From contig JAMAHW010000004.1 of the NCBI GenBank assembly GCA_023627715.1, forward strand, positions 434,001 through 498,000: a stretch of DNA of 64,000 bases. Direction: 5' to 3'. Source of the DNA: Periconia sp. R9002 (lineage: Eukaryota > Ascomycota > Dothideomycetes > Pleosporales > Periconiaceae). The notes beneath the pieces are model-generated. The model did no database searches. It was not told the origin of the DNA and worked only from the letters and a program-made list of their open reading frames with translations. Below are positions 34,762 through 47,139 of this stretch, one piece after another (position 1 is the stretch's first letter; every line of letters begins with the position of its first letter). A program made the translations under genes and the position numbers.

Positions 34762-36965
34762 CTAATCCTCATCCGCGTCGTCATCATACCAATGCCGTCT
34801 GGAGGCAGCTGTGGGTCTGTACAAGCGCTCGTCGTGCTGCAGCAACGCATTCACTCGCCTTCCAATCCTTGGCTCCCCTTCATCCTCCTCTAGCCCATCA
34901 TTCCACGTGTGTACTGTGCATGTTCCTTGAGAAGTTCCCCATCCATTCCAAGATGTAGCTATAAAGGATTAGCTTCCGAGAAAAAAACCCTTTCATATCC
35001 AGCAACAGGCAGCACTTACCAGCAACGATAGGTGCGTTAGGATGCCAGCTGGCATCTCTTACGCACGTCATCCAACTGCCCCCGTTTCTACCATAGAAAT
35101 CGTATGTTTCAGCCAATAGATTTGGGTCTCTTGGTCGACTATTCTTCGTAGCTTTGAGCACGTCAATCTTTCCCGCGAGTGTCGCATCTAGATTCCACAC
35201 ATAGACTTTCCCGTCATAACTTCCACTGTACACGTATCTTGAGTCTGTACTTCCCGGTGGTGAGAAGTGACATCGTATGAGAGTCCTAAGCACTTTGTGT
35301 CCTCGGAATGTGACGAGGGAGCAGTCGTGAGGGTGTGGCTGGTATTGGGAGTCGTCATACGCATTGGTGCGATATTCAAAGCGTGTTGTGTATGCATTAA
35401 TATCAATTCGATCAGCTTTCTCTTTGGAATGCATCTTGCGGAGATCCCATAACTTGGCAGTTTGATCTTTACCGTTGGAGAGTACGTATCGACCATCACC
35501 TTTGCTGTCAACGTATGTCAAGCCTTCGGTGTGCCCTAGAAAGACACCGGCTTCACGACCGTCGCCCATGCTTCGTCGGTCCCAGACTTTCAAAGTAGTA
35601 TCATCACTCCCAGAATACAGGATATGCGGACTTTGAGAATCGCCGAAGCACACAGCGTTTACATCGTCCTCGTGCCCTGGGATACGTAGAATACTCTGTT
35701 GCCGCTCGATGTCATACACGTAGACGGAACTGTCCCCTGTTCCAGCCACTATTTCACGGCCATCGCCAGAAAATCGAATCGACCAGATCCCAAAGTAGGT
35801 ATGGAATGTGCGCGGATTGTGGTTGCTGATGTTGGCGAAATCGAGCAGATTTGGCTCCGATCCATCATTCGGATCAGTCGGAGCAAGGCATACCATGGAT
35901 CGGATAGAAGAATATGCGAGGAATCGGTTGTCCGGAGACAGTGAAGCATCGGTTATAGTCCATTGCCCGTACGGATATACCACAGACTTGTAAAACTTCC
36001 AATCGTAAGGGTTCGATGTGTCGTACATTCGTACTTTGAAATCTTGCGCGCATGAGAAGAAGAAGTTCCCGTCATCTGAGAATTGTCCTGAGTAACAGCG
36101 CGAGTTGTAGTGAATAATTGTGTCTGCCATGGATTCTGGTATCATTCCTTGCCTCATGACTTTATTCATGTTCTTCTGTCGCCCATCACTGCCCAATCCC
36201 AACTCTCTTTGCATCACATTGTACGCCAACCTCTTCTTTCTCTTTAGGGTATCGCTCGGCCTATCATTCGAACCAAATGTACCAGTGTTCATCAACTCTT
36301 TGCCTTCATCGCTTGGAACCTTCTGAAAGGCAGCTCTTCCACCACCTCTTCTCCGTCGTGTCCGGGGTCCGACTGGGTCGTAGCCAGTGCCTCCCTCACT
36401 ATCGTCATCGTCGTCATTTAGTATACGTGCCCGGCGTCGCGTTCCTACCAATCCTCCAGTGGCAAACAATTGCCTGAGGCCTGTGTGACCTAACAATTGT
36501 AATATCTGTTCACGAGAAACTGGATTTATCAGCAAACATCAAATGTCGAAGATGGCAAATATAAGCGTTTACTGTATATTGGACGTCCTGCGTGAGAGGC
36601 TTCAGCTCCATCTTCTTCGCTATCATCATCATCTTCAGAATCGTCTTCTTCGTCTTCGTCTTCGTCCTCTTCCGTGATTTCCACTTCGATTTCGATTCCA
36701 CTCAGATTTTCTGCTGCATCTATGGGGCTCAATTAGCATTCATATAAAGACACATAATTCCCTGTGTCCCGGTATGCCTACCATGAAAGCTCAAATCCGC
36801 ACTGTCCCCTTCATCCTCACTGCCTCCCGCCGCTGGCTGATAATCCATGTCGTCATCGTCGTCCACGTCACTGTCGTGCCAGAACGGGTCGTTCGGATCG
36901 TATGCGACCGTACGGGGGTCATCTCCTTCGCTGGGGACATCTTGTGGTGACCGTGAGGGATTCAT
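34762..36965 (-). CDS. WD40 protein of the LEC14B/DCAF11 family
   Basis: A WD-repeat propeller of the family that includes plant LEC14B and human DCAF11, a substrate receptor for CUL4-DDB1 ubiquitin ligases. Exons 36965-36782, 36719-36573, 36519-35020 and 34958-34762 encode 675 residues. The N-terminal 110 residues are very acidic (DVDDDDDMDY, EDEDEDEEDDSEDDDDSEED). Next come QILQLLGHTGLRQLF and a basic stretch RTRRRRGGGR. Repeats with typical GH...WD ends follow: RCYSGQFSDDGNFFFSCAQD, GHEDDVNAVCF...TLKVWDRR, GHTEGLTYVDSKGDGRYV...AKLWDLR, and YSGSYDGKVYVWN. WDXR-like dipeptides (KVWDRR, KLWDLR) suit DDB1 docking. The function in fungi is inferred from family membership only. The first ATG in the frame was used. 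Confidence 0.82.
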
Positions 36966-37933
36966 TTTTCTATATAGGAGTAGGAATAGAGGGGTGCGGG
37001 AGAAACGGTGTGGAAGCACGCATCATATTCCGAGGTAAGGGCCATGGTCGCCTTTATCTAATCTGATAAGGCCACAAGCCCCGTTAACTCCGGCCTGGGG
37101 TATCAAACCAACATCATAAAGTTAATTCAATAACGTCAAATATTCGTTTTTTCACCTGCAGAAGTGTACATCATACGTTCCAATCATTCAATGCTTTCAC
37201 CAACTTGTAAAAGTACGCTTCATTCATTTTCGACCTCGAGACGTTTATCATAATTTGTATATGTGCACATCAAACCTCAAGTGCTACATACATCAATTAT
37301 GTGGGTAATGTACCTTCACGTCAAGCCATGAGCACTATGTAGCTCTTAAAGGCCGTGGAAGTTACTTCTTTTGATTTTGAAATGAAGATGGCTAACATTT
37401 CTTTGTAGGCTGCATGGTTTTTAAATACTGTATCTAAATCAGGATTAAAATACTCTAAGGTCCATGAAGAAGACTGAGCAGTACCAGTTCAACAGAGCTT
37501 TCTCGGTGTCGATCCCAGATCGTCCAGTAAATGTCGGTTATTTTATGTTCGACATCCTTTCTAGCTCCCAGTCATCTATCCACATTCTCAAATGTTACGA
37601 TATCTCCAGCGTACTGGGGTAGACACTTCGGGACGCCGCATATTGGGAGGTTCTGCTAAATTATGTTTTTATACAACTCAGAAGTTAGACCTTTCACCTC
37701 CGTTTGAAAAAATTAATTAATTCTTAGTGAGCATACCAACCTCCCGATATGCGGCGTCCCGATGTGCGTACCCGTTCATGTATGATTTAGAGCTGAAGGA
37801 TGCGAGATATTGATACGAGTGTAACCCCGCCTCTGATTGCGACTGGCCAAGATTGCAGCCTGTCATACCCTGCCATACCCTCTCATCTCAGGTACTATCC
37901 TAAGTCTTCTAAAGCAACAATAATCAAAGATCC
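36966..37933. other. Intergenic region with an inverted-repeat element
   Basis: About 970 bp between the divergent WD40 and HET genes. It is AT-rich and contains the inverted-repeat element described separately (37617-37773). No other coding or RNA feature is supported. Confidence 0.55.
37617..37773. mobile_element. MITE-like element with 36-bp terminal inverted repeats
   Basis: The left arm (37617-37652) and right arm (37738-37773) are inverted copies of 36 bp with 4 mismatches. The core CGGGACGCCGCATAT is identical in both. The 85 bp between them is AT-rich (it includes AATTAATTAATT) and has no coding frame. At 157 bp with long arms it looks like a miniature inverted-repeat transposable element or a folded DNA insertion. 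I see no certain target-site duplication. It ends 160 bp before the HET gene ATG. Confidence 0.55.
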
Positions 37934-40128
37934 ATGGAGTCCAAAGTATCCGGGTGCAGGCACAATGATGTGCACGTCTTTGAAAATCTTCGGTGCTGCC
38001 TTGCTTGCGGAGAAACCGTGTTCAACTACTCGACTGCCGACCTTAACGATGCACGGCACTATACAGAGGTTGGCCGTGGCCCTTACCAATACGCGAAGCT
38101 CAACTACACTCTTGGGCAAGAAATTCGCCTGGCGATTTTATTCCCTGGTCAGCCATCAGACGACATATTCATCGATATAGTACATGTGAACTTGACAGAT
38201 CAACCAGTTTACGAAGCAATCTCATATTCATGGGCGACCGAAGATGGTGACGACTCGCTTTCGCAAACCATTCACTGCCGGGGGAGATCAATTCTTATCA
38301 CGAAACATTGTGAAGCTGCTTTGCGGTGCTTAAGAAGGCGAGGACGTAACAGATATCTATGGGTAGACGCCATCTGTATCGATCAAAGAAACATTGCGGA
38401 GCGCAACCACCAGGTTGCTTTCATGAGCGAGATATATCTACGCGCATCTCAAGTACTCATTTACCTCGGTAATTCTACGGAAGAAACGGACATAATGTTG
38501 GATTATTTGAGCGGTAGCGAGTCGGCATTGCGGCAGGTCAAGCGTGATAGGCTGCATCACGTTGTCAAGGCCTTCTTAAATCGACGATGGTTTAGTCGAG
38601 TATGGGGTAAGGCTTTGGACTCTGTCAATTATCAATATCGTGGGTTAACATCAGTCAAATTATATCCAGTACTGCAGGAGGTTGCTTTCGCTCAACTTGC
38701 CACTATGATTGCGGGCCACAAAACCGCGCAATGGACCTCCATCTCTGTTGACAAGGTGCTTCATCTTTGCAGAAAAACGGATATGTTTATCCCCAGTGCT
38801 CTACGCTGGAAACCAGCAAGCCAGCCGAACGGCTTCATTCTCGACGTGCTTCATCGAAGTCGAAATTGTAAGTGTAAAATACAGGGCTTGAGATTTCTTC
38901 CCTATCATGGCATATTTCAATTTCACTATCTCATACCATAAGTGTGTATTTTGGGAATCTGCACTCCTGTTTCGGATTCAGGGGTGATACCGAAAAATAT
39001 AACTAATTACTGCCTATCACAGGTTACGCCTCTGACGATCGCGACAAAGTGTTTGCCGTAATTGGGCTCATCAACAATGAAGACAGAAACGCTCTCAAAA
39101 TAGACTATTCTCTAACAAGCACTGAAGTATTTATTAACCTCGCAGTACACATGCTCGATATGCGCAATGATCTCAACCTATTGAGGTATACCACCTGTCA
39201 GTACGGTCGTTTACTATCACTGGAAGAAAAATTTGCGCTTCCTACTTGGGTGCCAAGGTGGAATATATGGAGTGTATTCGACCCGCTACCCCCTAATCCC
39301 GATCTCATAAACCTGCAACGGAATATCCCCCAAGGGCCTTCTTTCCAGGAACTCATCACATCGGAACTCGACATGAAAGCCGTCAGCATGCTATTCCAAT
39401 ATCTACCACCAGAGCAAGTCGTCATGCCAACTATGGCATGGAGAGATTGGCTCAACATCTGGTTGGACGAAACCCCGTATGTCAAACACCGTCCTCCTGC
39501 AAGCTGGATATGGGACATGTCTCTAGCCCTCACATATACTCGAGTTTCCAAACTTGAAAAGATGGTGTGTAATCGCTATGTAAAGCCGACTTCGGTAACC
39601 TTGGACTCTTGGAAAGACAAATGGAACACGTCATTATATTCGAATTCACTGTGTCTTCGGATATATGCGCACCAGCTCGCGACCGTCAAAAAGCGCTCCT
39701 CGAGGATTCCTGTGACAGGCCTCACTTACCTACCTCCAGATTGCTCGTGGGCCCTATTTCCTGTTCGCAGTCACTGCAGTGCCTGCGCCGAACACTTCGT
39801 CGCAAAACCCATCTGTCAAACCAGGCCCAGCGTGCAAGACTCAACAATCGACGAGTTCAAACGCGAAGCCAACAAATTTGGAATCGAGAAGCGTCTCTTC
39901 ATAACGGGTGAATCTCTCGGCTTTACGCAGGTCGATTATTCTCCTGGGGATACTGTTTGGTTGTTCCCAAATGCGAGCGTTCTTTTTTTGTTAAGAAGGG
40001 AGGATGAACATTATGTGATGTTAGGAGAATGCTATCTTTATCGGGCCTTGAGTCCCCATCCTTGTATGTGCTGTGGTGTGGAGGTCAGAAAGTGGGAGAC
40101 TTCTTCGGAGATTATTGACATATGGTGA
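37934..40128 (+). CDS. HET-domain protein (heterokaryon incompatibility type)
   Basis: A HET-domain protein of the type that triggers cell death after fusion of unlike strains, or acts in fungal innate-immunity-like responses. Exons 37934-38606, 38670-38867 and 39023-40128 encode 658 residues. The HET domain has YEAISYSWA, then LWVDAICIDQRNIAERNHQV, MSEIYLRASQVLIYLG and RRWFSRVWVLQEVAFAQ, where the intron falls inside VW|VLQE. DRDKVFAVIGL follows in the third exon, as in many HET proteins. An N-terminal extension (about 75 residues, CRHNDVHVFENLRCCLACGE) has paired cysteines that could bind zinc. The C-terminal part carries no repeat or NACHT domain that I recognise. All joins keep frame, so the gene looks intact. 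It lies at the edge of a gene-poor region. Confidence 0.88.
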
Positions 40129-43100
40129 CTCGTTGGCAGGTGTAACAAAGTTAGTTTTTCGGGATTGGTGGGTACTGTAGATTTATATCATATGGTATAT
40201 TTCGTATTTGATGTCGTTGCTTGCCGAATGTCAGGGTGTTATAAAGCACCGTTTTCCAATATTCATTTGACAACCCAGTATTATAAATATTGTCACCTTT
40301 CGCTTTGCTTCTCTTCTGAGTGGCAAACTGTAGTCGAATATGCTGTTTGTCAAATGCTCTTAGCTTGAGCATTTCTTGAACGCACAACTGCCACCATAAA
40401 CTTGGCTGTAGTTGGATGTATGAGAATGTGTTGGAACAATTTCTGTGGTGAATGCAACGATGAAATATACTGTTTTTGCGGTCTTCCTATGCCTGATTTA
40501 CCTGATTCAGTTATTGATACTGAATTTCTCATGAAATATTCCGTCAAAATGAAATGTCACCAGCTACATGAATGTAGCTGACTTCCATTTTGAACCTATA
40601 ACTCAAACCAGGGAAACTCTCCACTTGAACCTCAGCACTTTTCAGAAACCTGTATTGAGCCTCCAATTGCAAAGATACAGCTTAATCCACGAAGGAAAAG
40701 GCCAAAAATGCATATCAAGGAGACCTGTGCCACCTGAGATTCGAACTCGCGGCTGTTCCAACGACAGAATTGAAATTAGCAAAAAATAGCAAAAAATATC
40801 AAAAAAGAAATGAAACTCGGCGATCGTGATTCGAACTTTGAACCTGTACACGAAGAAGTTAGCAAATGTCCCACGGCACCACCCCACCGGGAGCCAATCC
40901 CCAGTGAGGTGATGGGAGTAAGTCTCAACAGTCCAATATATATAGTACATCCTAAATCATATTTCTTCAGATCTAGATGGCATGTGGTAGGTGAGGTGCG
41001 TCCGTGTGTTTGCGAGTTGTCTCTCTTAGGCTTAGGCAGCTACGCGGTGGTGCTGTTTACGCAATATGATGGGCTCCTTGCATGCACCCTCATGTGCCTC
41101 TTTTGTCCTTTTACTACGCGTGGCTTCTCTAATTGGTCTTCCCAAGCTTTTACTGGTGGGTCGCCTACAGAGCTGCAGGCTGCTCAGGTTACATGACCAG
41201 CTCTTGCGAACATGCACCATGTTGAGCATGACGTTCTTTCCATTGTTTCTCAAACCTCTGGGCTCTAGAGGCAACGGGCAGTACAATTACCGCAGTGGCG
41301 GTAGAGCTTGTTGAGCGCGGGCCACAAGGGTGGTTGCTGTGAGGGTATAACTGTGTCCCCTACCCTCTCTCCCACTTTTCCCTCTTTCACCACCGCCCCA
41401 CCCCCCTTCGCCCGCCATTTGCATGGCGCCACATCTGTTCTCTACTTCTGGAGGCAGCAAAGTCTTTACTGAATCAGGGCACGCATGGCTTGCTACCCGC
41501 TTCTTGCACTTCGTGGCATGGCGGCCTTATCGTGGGCGTACCCCGCTGGCCTGTGTGTATGTGGGCTCTGAGGACATCCGCCTTGCAACAACACCACTCA
41601 CCATCACCCAAAAGCGTGGAGATGTTGATGCTGCCACCTGCCGCCATTTGTCGCGGTCGACACGGCTGTTGAACAACCTATACCATTCACACCAAGTCTC
41701 TTGCGCGGCAGATTGCTCTGGGTAGACCCTCTACCATGAGTGGCGGAGCGAGCATCAAGGTCGTAACAGCTCGCAATACCATTCCAATGAGGGACAGTCT
41801 CAAAAATCAAGGGCTCCCAGAGTCTCTTCGCGTGAGTAGCAACCTATCTTGATACGCATTGGTGCTAACATGATTTGCCGGTCTCTGTCGCCTCTAAAAT
41901 CCAGTTTGGTATTGGAACAATGTTTGTGCTCTCAGCACTTGTACATCCCTCCTGCTTGATCTCTTGAGGTATTTTACGCCGAGACACTTATTTGAAAACC
42001 AACGCTGATCACCGTCCATAGACTCATTGGGCTCGCTATACTCACCGTTGGCGAGGAAGCACGCGCGAGCCTGCTGAGCCGACTGACCACGCATCTCCAG
42101 CTCACCGGTGTACAAGCCCCTATTTGGTAGTACCGCAGATCTGGTGACGACATTCATACCAGCAGGAACGTTGATTTTTGCCAGGATGGTAGTGGTTCAG
42201 GATAGTGGCGGAGGCATAACCAAGAGAGTGAAATTTTCAAAGGAAAGGAGCATTATCGGCTCGCAACAATGGGTTGCGATCGATTGCCTCGATCGCCACG
42301 ATTGTGGTCCACGGAGGTAACGCATTACGACAGGCTGCCGGTGTTCGTAGCTAGGATAAAATGGAAACCAAAATTTCCAGAGTGCCTTCTTTTGCATTTT
42401 GAGAACGTGAAACTCAAAGAGCGTGATTTTTAGGGAATGTCGTGATGTGGAAATGTAGACTCCTGGAGCAACGAATGCATCGTCGTCCCATCTAAGTTCA
42501 GACTACGCTTCTTTTGGGGCGCTTGGCGTGTGAACATCCACTCCGCTGTAGTGAGGGCTCCACTTTAATCAGCTAAACCAGCTTCATCGTTTCGAGGTTC
42601 AATGTAGCTATTGGGCTCTTGAATGACCTCGTAGCTGTCGACATGTTTGTTTTGCAGAGCATACGGCTATCCCGACGATCGATAGTCGCCGTGGGCCCTC
42701 TTGAATTAGGTTGAGTTCTCGGCCGCCTTTGAGAGCCCAACACCATCTTCGACACCCCGCCCCCTCGGACAGAAAGTGCACACCCCGCATACCAACAGCC
42801 TCAAGCATTCTGGCATTCCAGGTACTGATTCATATTGAAGTATTCACCGCTGCCGCCGCCGCCAATCACGATGGCAATGATCCCGGCGGTACCGCGTCCG
42901 ACGGTACTCCGCGCGAAGCAGATGTAGCGAAGCCCACCTCCGATAGAATCCGACGAGCCCGTGCAGAAACCCAGGTCAACAGCACAAGAGCTACCTCGGG
43001 CGACAGCACACCTCGTCACAAACCCGATAGAGCATGTCACAAGGATAGGAGTGGCGAGCTTTGATAAGGATTTGGACCGTCGCCTTATCATGATCATACA

Positions 43101-46100
43101 CGGGCCTTGCCAATCGTTGCGGAGGTGTCCAGTTGGTGGCATCATTCTTGATGCATAGGTACTGCCAATGGTCGAGCACTTGAGCTTATCAGAAAGGAAT
43201 TGACAACGAGCCGCCAGTGTGCATAAGGGACATATATGCTGAGAGCTGGGCTGCAAATATGATCCATATTCCTTTTGGGATCACCGTGACTTGATGTCCT
43301 ACTTCTCCAGATATTTGCGGTACATTTTCAGGGTTTGCGGAAGGTTTGTCCAACGGTCTCCAGGTTCCTGGTTCCATTGGGATCTCCTCTTATCGTCTCG
43401 TGGGTTTTGTCGATTGAATCCATGTGCTCCCAGTTTCGTGGAAATTGATGAAGTGCTGGCATATCTGGATTCTTCTCACCGAAGAATTTTTCATTCCTTC
43501 TCTTTTGACCCTTTCATGGCCCTCTGTGCGCCATGTTAGACCGGGTGCCGGCAAGGATCATGCCAGGATTATGTCCATTTCTCCTTACGGCACGTTTATG
43601 ATGACAGTCATACCGAAGCCAATGGTACGACTGGGAAGGGCACGCATATTCAGGTCATAAGCAATTGCGTGTAGGAAGGATACAGTCCTTATTCTCAACC
43701 CCATCCTGTACCCCCAGGAGAGTAGACCAGACCTAGGATCCTTGTGGGGGTAGGAAATCTTTACACAAGCGAACAGGGGCATTATCGTGGAATTTTTCAC
43801 TTACCAGGAGTCAGCCTCATCACGAATTTGATGCATGTTCAAGCAATCTACCCAGTCCGGTTACATCCATCAATGTTCAACCAGGTATAATGCTGGCGAA
43901 ATGGTGTAACCTGCAATATGAACGCTTTGCAGCAGAGACCGTCCTGCAATGTCGGTACTTCTTTTGAAGTAGCTGCATCCGAATCTCAAATGTGTGGGTT
44001 CAGCAAGGCTCAGGCGGAATGTGCAGCAAGACGTCCCAAGAGATCCGTCGATGGGGCTCATTCCCCTATTGTTCCGTTGACTGAAGACCATATCGACCTG
44101 ATGCATCTTAATCATACAACGGAACCCCAGAATTTGGTTCGTTGTGCGAACAAGGTATCGTTCCAAGAATTCTGAACTGGATCAAAACAAGGAACGCGAA
44201 TATCATGCCGTGCTACCAAAGATGCCCACACCGTTGTACCAACGATGATCCCCGATAGGCCTGGACCTGCGCTAGTGTGATCCATCTGATTTTGTTCTGT
44301 TTTCGGCAAGGATGGAATCTCGGCGAATATCGATAATCTGGGAAGCTGGCGACACTGTGTAATGGAGGAGAATAGCGTAATTCTCCATTGAGCAGGGACT
44401 GAATTCCGAGCGCGAATTTCGAATACTCAAAGGTGTGAGAATCAATCCTGATTTTCGTGTCGATGTATCCTTGCAAGCCGCTCTTAGAGTCCCTCACTGC
44501 GCTGAGAGAGTCTTCTGTCCTTCCGCCTGTTGAGCCGAGCTCACGCTATATGTCATATGAGATGTAATGCAACGACAGCTTGATCTTCCCACAGCTTCGA
44601 TATTGCTGTTGCGTCGACTACGAAATGGTGTGCGAGGTTGCGGTCTGTCATCGAAGACCCGACTCGAAAGTCTACCAAAGATATCAATCTGCGTTCTGCA
44701 TACATATTAGCCCATTCGAACTTGTCTCAGCTTTCTGAACATAAGTGGGTGAATGCATGTCAGACATTCCTAACAAGGAGCTCGTCAAGGTGTGATGCAA
44801 TCAAAATTGTGTGCCCTAGGCCAATAGCCCGCCCATCCGCTACGTTTTAACGAACTCTGTCGGCAAAATAATAAGAGCTCATAGAGACTGGCGCTTTCAA
44901 GAGAGCCGGAATACTTCTTTCAAGATTAACGACTCGAGATTGTTGTTCAGAGGTTGGGCGGGGGTTAGAGCTTTACCTTTGGTGAATATCTCTGGTCTCT
45001 CAACCTTCGTGCGGGGGGAATCATGCGAGGGTCCGAATAAGGCCTTGGGGATGATACTTCAAAGAGAGCTTCATGTTTCTCAACTTCGGTTGTGGTTGAA
45101 TGATTAGGCCGGAAATGGAGCTGAGCGCTTGGTGAAGCTCTCTTAATCCGCCTCTCAATCTGCGTCCAATGGAAACAACTTGAGAGTATGAACAGACCCT
45201 TGAGTATTATGATACTTCAAAGAGAGCTTGGCGCCTTCCAGCTCTAGCTGAAGCTGAAGCTGAAGGCTTGATGGTCCGAATGGACAGAGGGGAGAGGGGG
45301 AGGGGATGGTAGGAGGGGGAGCGCGTTTGGCGGACGCGTGTGCAAAAAAAAAGGAAAGGTCCAGGCAACCCCAGAAAACTCGTCGAGCTTACAGGAGATA
45401 CCCGTCTCTGTATCAACTTACCCATAATGATATGAGATAGCGAGGTTCTCGAAAGACCATGCTTTTGTGACCAGCCCTGACGGCGCTGGTTGTGGTTGCG
45501 GAGACCGTTGTGAAGGAGGAGGGGAGGGACGGCCGTCGTACGCCGCGCCAAAGCTTATGAGGTCATAAAGAAACCCTCGTGCTTCAAAAAGACCTCGGTG
45601 GCGCCTCCTGGAGGTTCGAATTTATTGTGGAAAGGGTGTTCTCCGAGGAGAGTTGATGGTGTTGAGGGAAAGGAGAAAGATGAGGAGAGGGCGTGGCGGG
45701 CTGTGCGTTGTAAAGCATTGAGCCACCGCTGCCTTCGACCGCCCAACATTGCACTAGCTATGGGAATTTGGAGCCTACCAATCGCTGGCAAAACAGCAGC
45801 AGCCCCCGAGCAATTCTCTACGGAGTTTGTGCTGAAAGGGCTTTCCTCCCTCTCGCCCTTGCTTTACATGCATCACGTGCATTGCAAGGCGCAGTGAAGA
45901 CCCGATGTGTTTGCTCTAAAAATGGCTTCATGCCCCCTCGATTTCCTCCTACCACGCTATCTTCGCTCTCCAACGTAGGCCATCAATTTTCCCCACCCCA
46001 GACCGCATAAATTGAAAGGTCTCCCCCGCGACAGCTACGACATTTACCGACCAACCTGGGCATAAGAACGTCCGACAAATCTTGATAGACAATGCTGCCT

Positions 46101-47139
46101 CAAACCCCGAAAATACCATCCCCGAAACAATCTCTCTCCTCTACGTCGCTGGTACAGCCTTCCCCCGCCGATCGAGGCCTCCTTGAGTCTCACAACGACA
46201 CGTCCATACCCTCGATTAGGTCGATATGCGCCGCCGTATACCATCGAGATCACCATCAGAATCAAACAAAAATCTGTAATGAGCAGAAAGGTTGATTCCT
46301 TTCGCTCTTTGGTCCAGCGATCTGACTGGACAGCTATTTGGGCATTTGATGGATGCGTACCTAGGTACTTATTCAATCAACAGGCCACGTAAAGGTGATA
46401 TCGCTGTCAGATCGGGAGGTGTGAGTTACTTCTTTGAACAGGGCTATAAGATTACATTGGAAGCTAGTAGCAATTCATCTACTCCTAAAACGCCAGGTAT
46501 TTAGTTGCGGTGAGCGACGATATGGCAGGGGAATACAAGAGTCAATATGAAATCATGCCTCAAATTCCTAGATCTTCGTCCCTGAAGATAATGTGTCACT
46601 GGCACTCGGAGGAAACATACAACAAACACGGGTTTGACCAAACTTGTTGTGAGCCGATATTTCTGTTTTTCAGGCAAGCTTATGTGGAGAATACAATGCA
46701 CCGGAAATATAGATTGCGCGTTTTTGTCAAGGAAACTGCGAATACTATGCTGCTTGCAATCAGGTTGGGTAAATGCTCCAGCTAAAGTATCCTAATAAGC
46801 ATCGATATCATTGTAATTCAGTAAAGTACAATATGAATTGCAGTGTTCAATCTTCTGCTGCCGGTGATACAGGTTAAATACCTTAAGATCCTTTCCTCGA
46901 ACCCGCTAATAAACAGAACAAACGCACCAAACGGCCCAGCCAAGACGAAAGCGAAGCACACCGCCTTCGTGGTTGGCCTGGAACAATTGAATTACATCAA
47001 ACACGCTACTTCCATTCACCACCTCCCCATGTAAAACCTCCTTGCAGGACTCAGCACCAGAGCATACATAAAGCTAGTCAAATCGCAGAACTTACATCCC
47101 ACAACATTCTCAAACCAGTGAAAGAGGGTGGGTGCGACT
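40129..47139. other. Seven-kilobase gene-poor, decayed region
   Basis: No intact gene is supported in about 7 kb, several times the usual gap here. Contents I can see: two GTTCGAATC (tRNA B-box-like) motifs on the minus strand exactly 90 bp apart (40738-40746 and 40828-40836); scattered minus-strand frames between about 42800 and 44720 that look protein-like but are broken by stops and frame changes; a diverged tandem duplication (44981-45229); and plus-strand frames near 41423 and 46092 that lack family resemblance. Base composition is not extremely AT-rich, so heavy RIP is not evident by eye. It may be the remains of one or more genes or transposons. Confidence 0.45.
44981..45229 (+). repeat. 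Diverged tandem duplication (two units, about 155 bp apart)
   Basis: Two direct copies start at GGTGAA (44981 and 45131) and end at the same 21-bp sequence (45051-45071 and 45209-45229, containing GATACTTCAAAGAGAGCTT). Between these the units share CTCTCAA...TGCG patches but are otherwise diverged and differ by 8 bp in length. It is an old local duplication inside the gene-poor region. Confidence 0.5.

Noticed and set aside
40700..40860. tRNA genes on the minus strand
   Set aside because: T-loop/B-box cores are present, but acceptor and D stems cannot be formed, and the candidate anticodon loop lacks the expected T at position 33.
41423..41725. 100-codon plus-strand frame
   Set aside because: No recognisable motif, composition like random translation, no supported splice partners, and located in the decayed region.
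42801..43256. 151-codon minus-strand frame as a membrane protein gene
   Set aside because: The Gly/Ile/Val-rich stretch gives a false membrane look; no full gene model can be built, and neighbouring frames are broken.
46092..46295. 67-codon plus-strand frame with a TATA-like site upstream
   Set aside because: The sequence has no family resemblance or signal peptide and no convincing downstream exon; not enough to call a gene.
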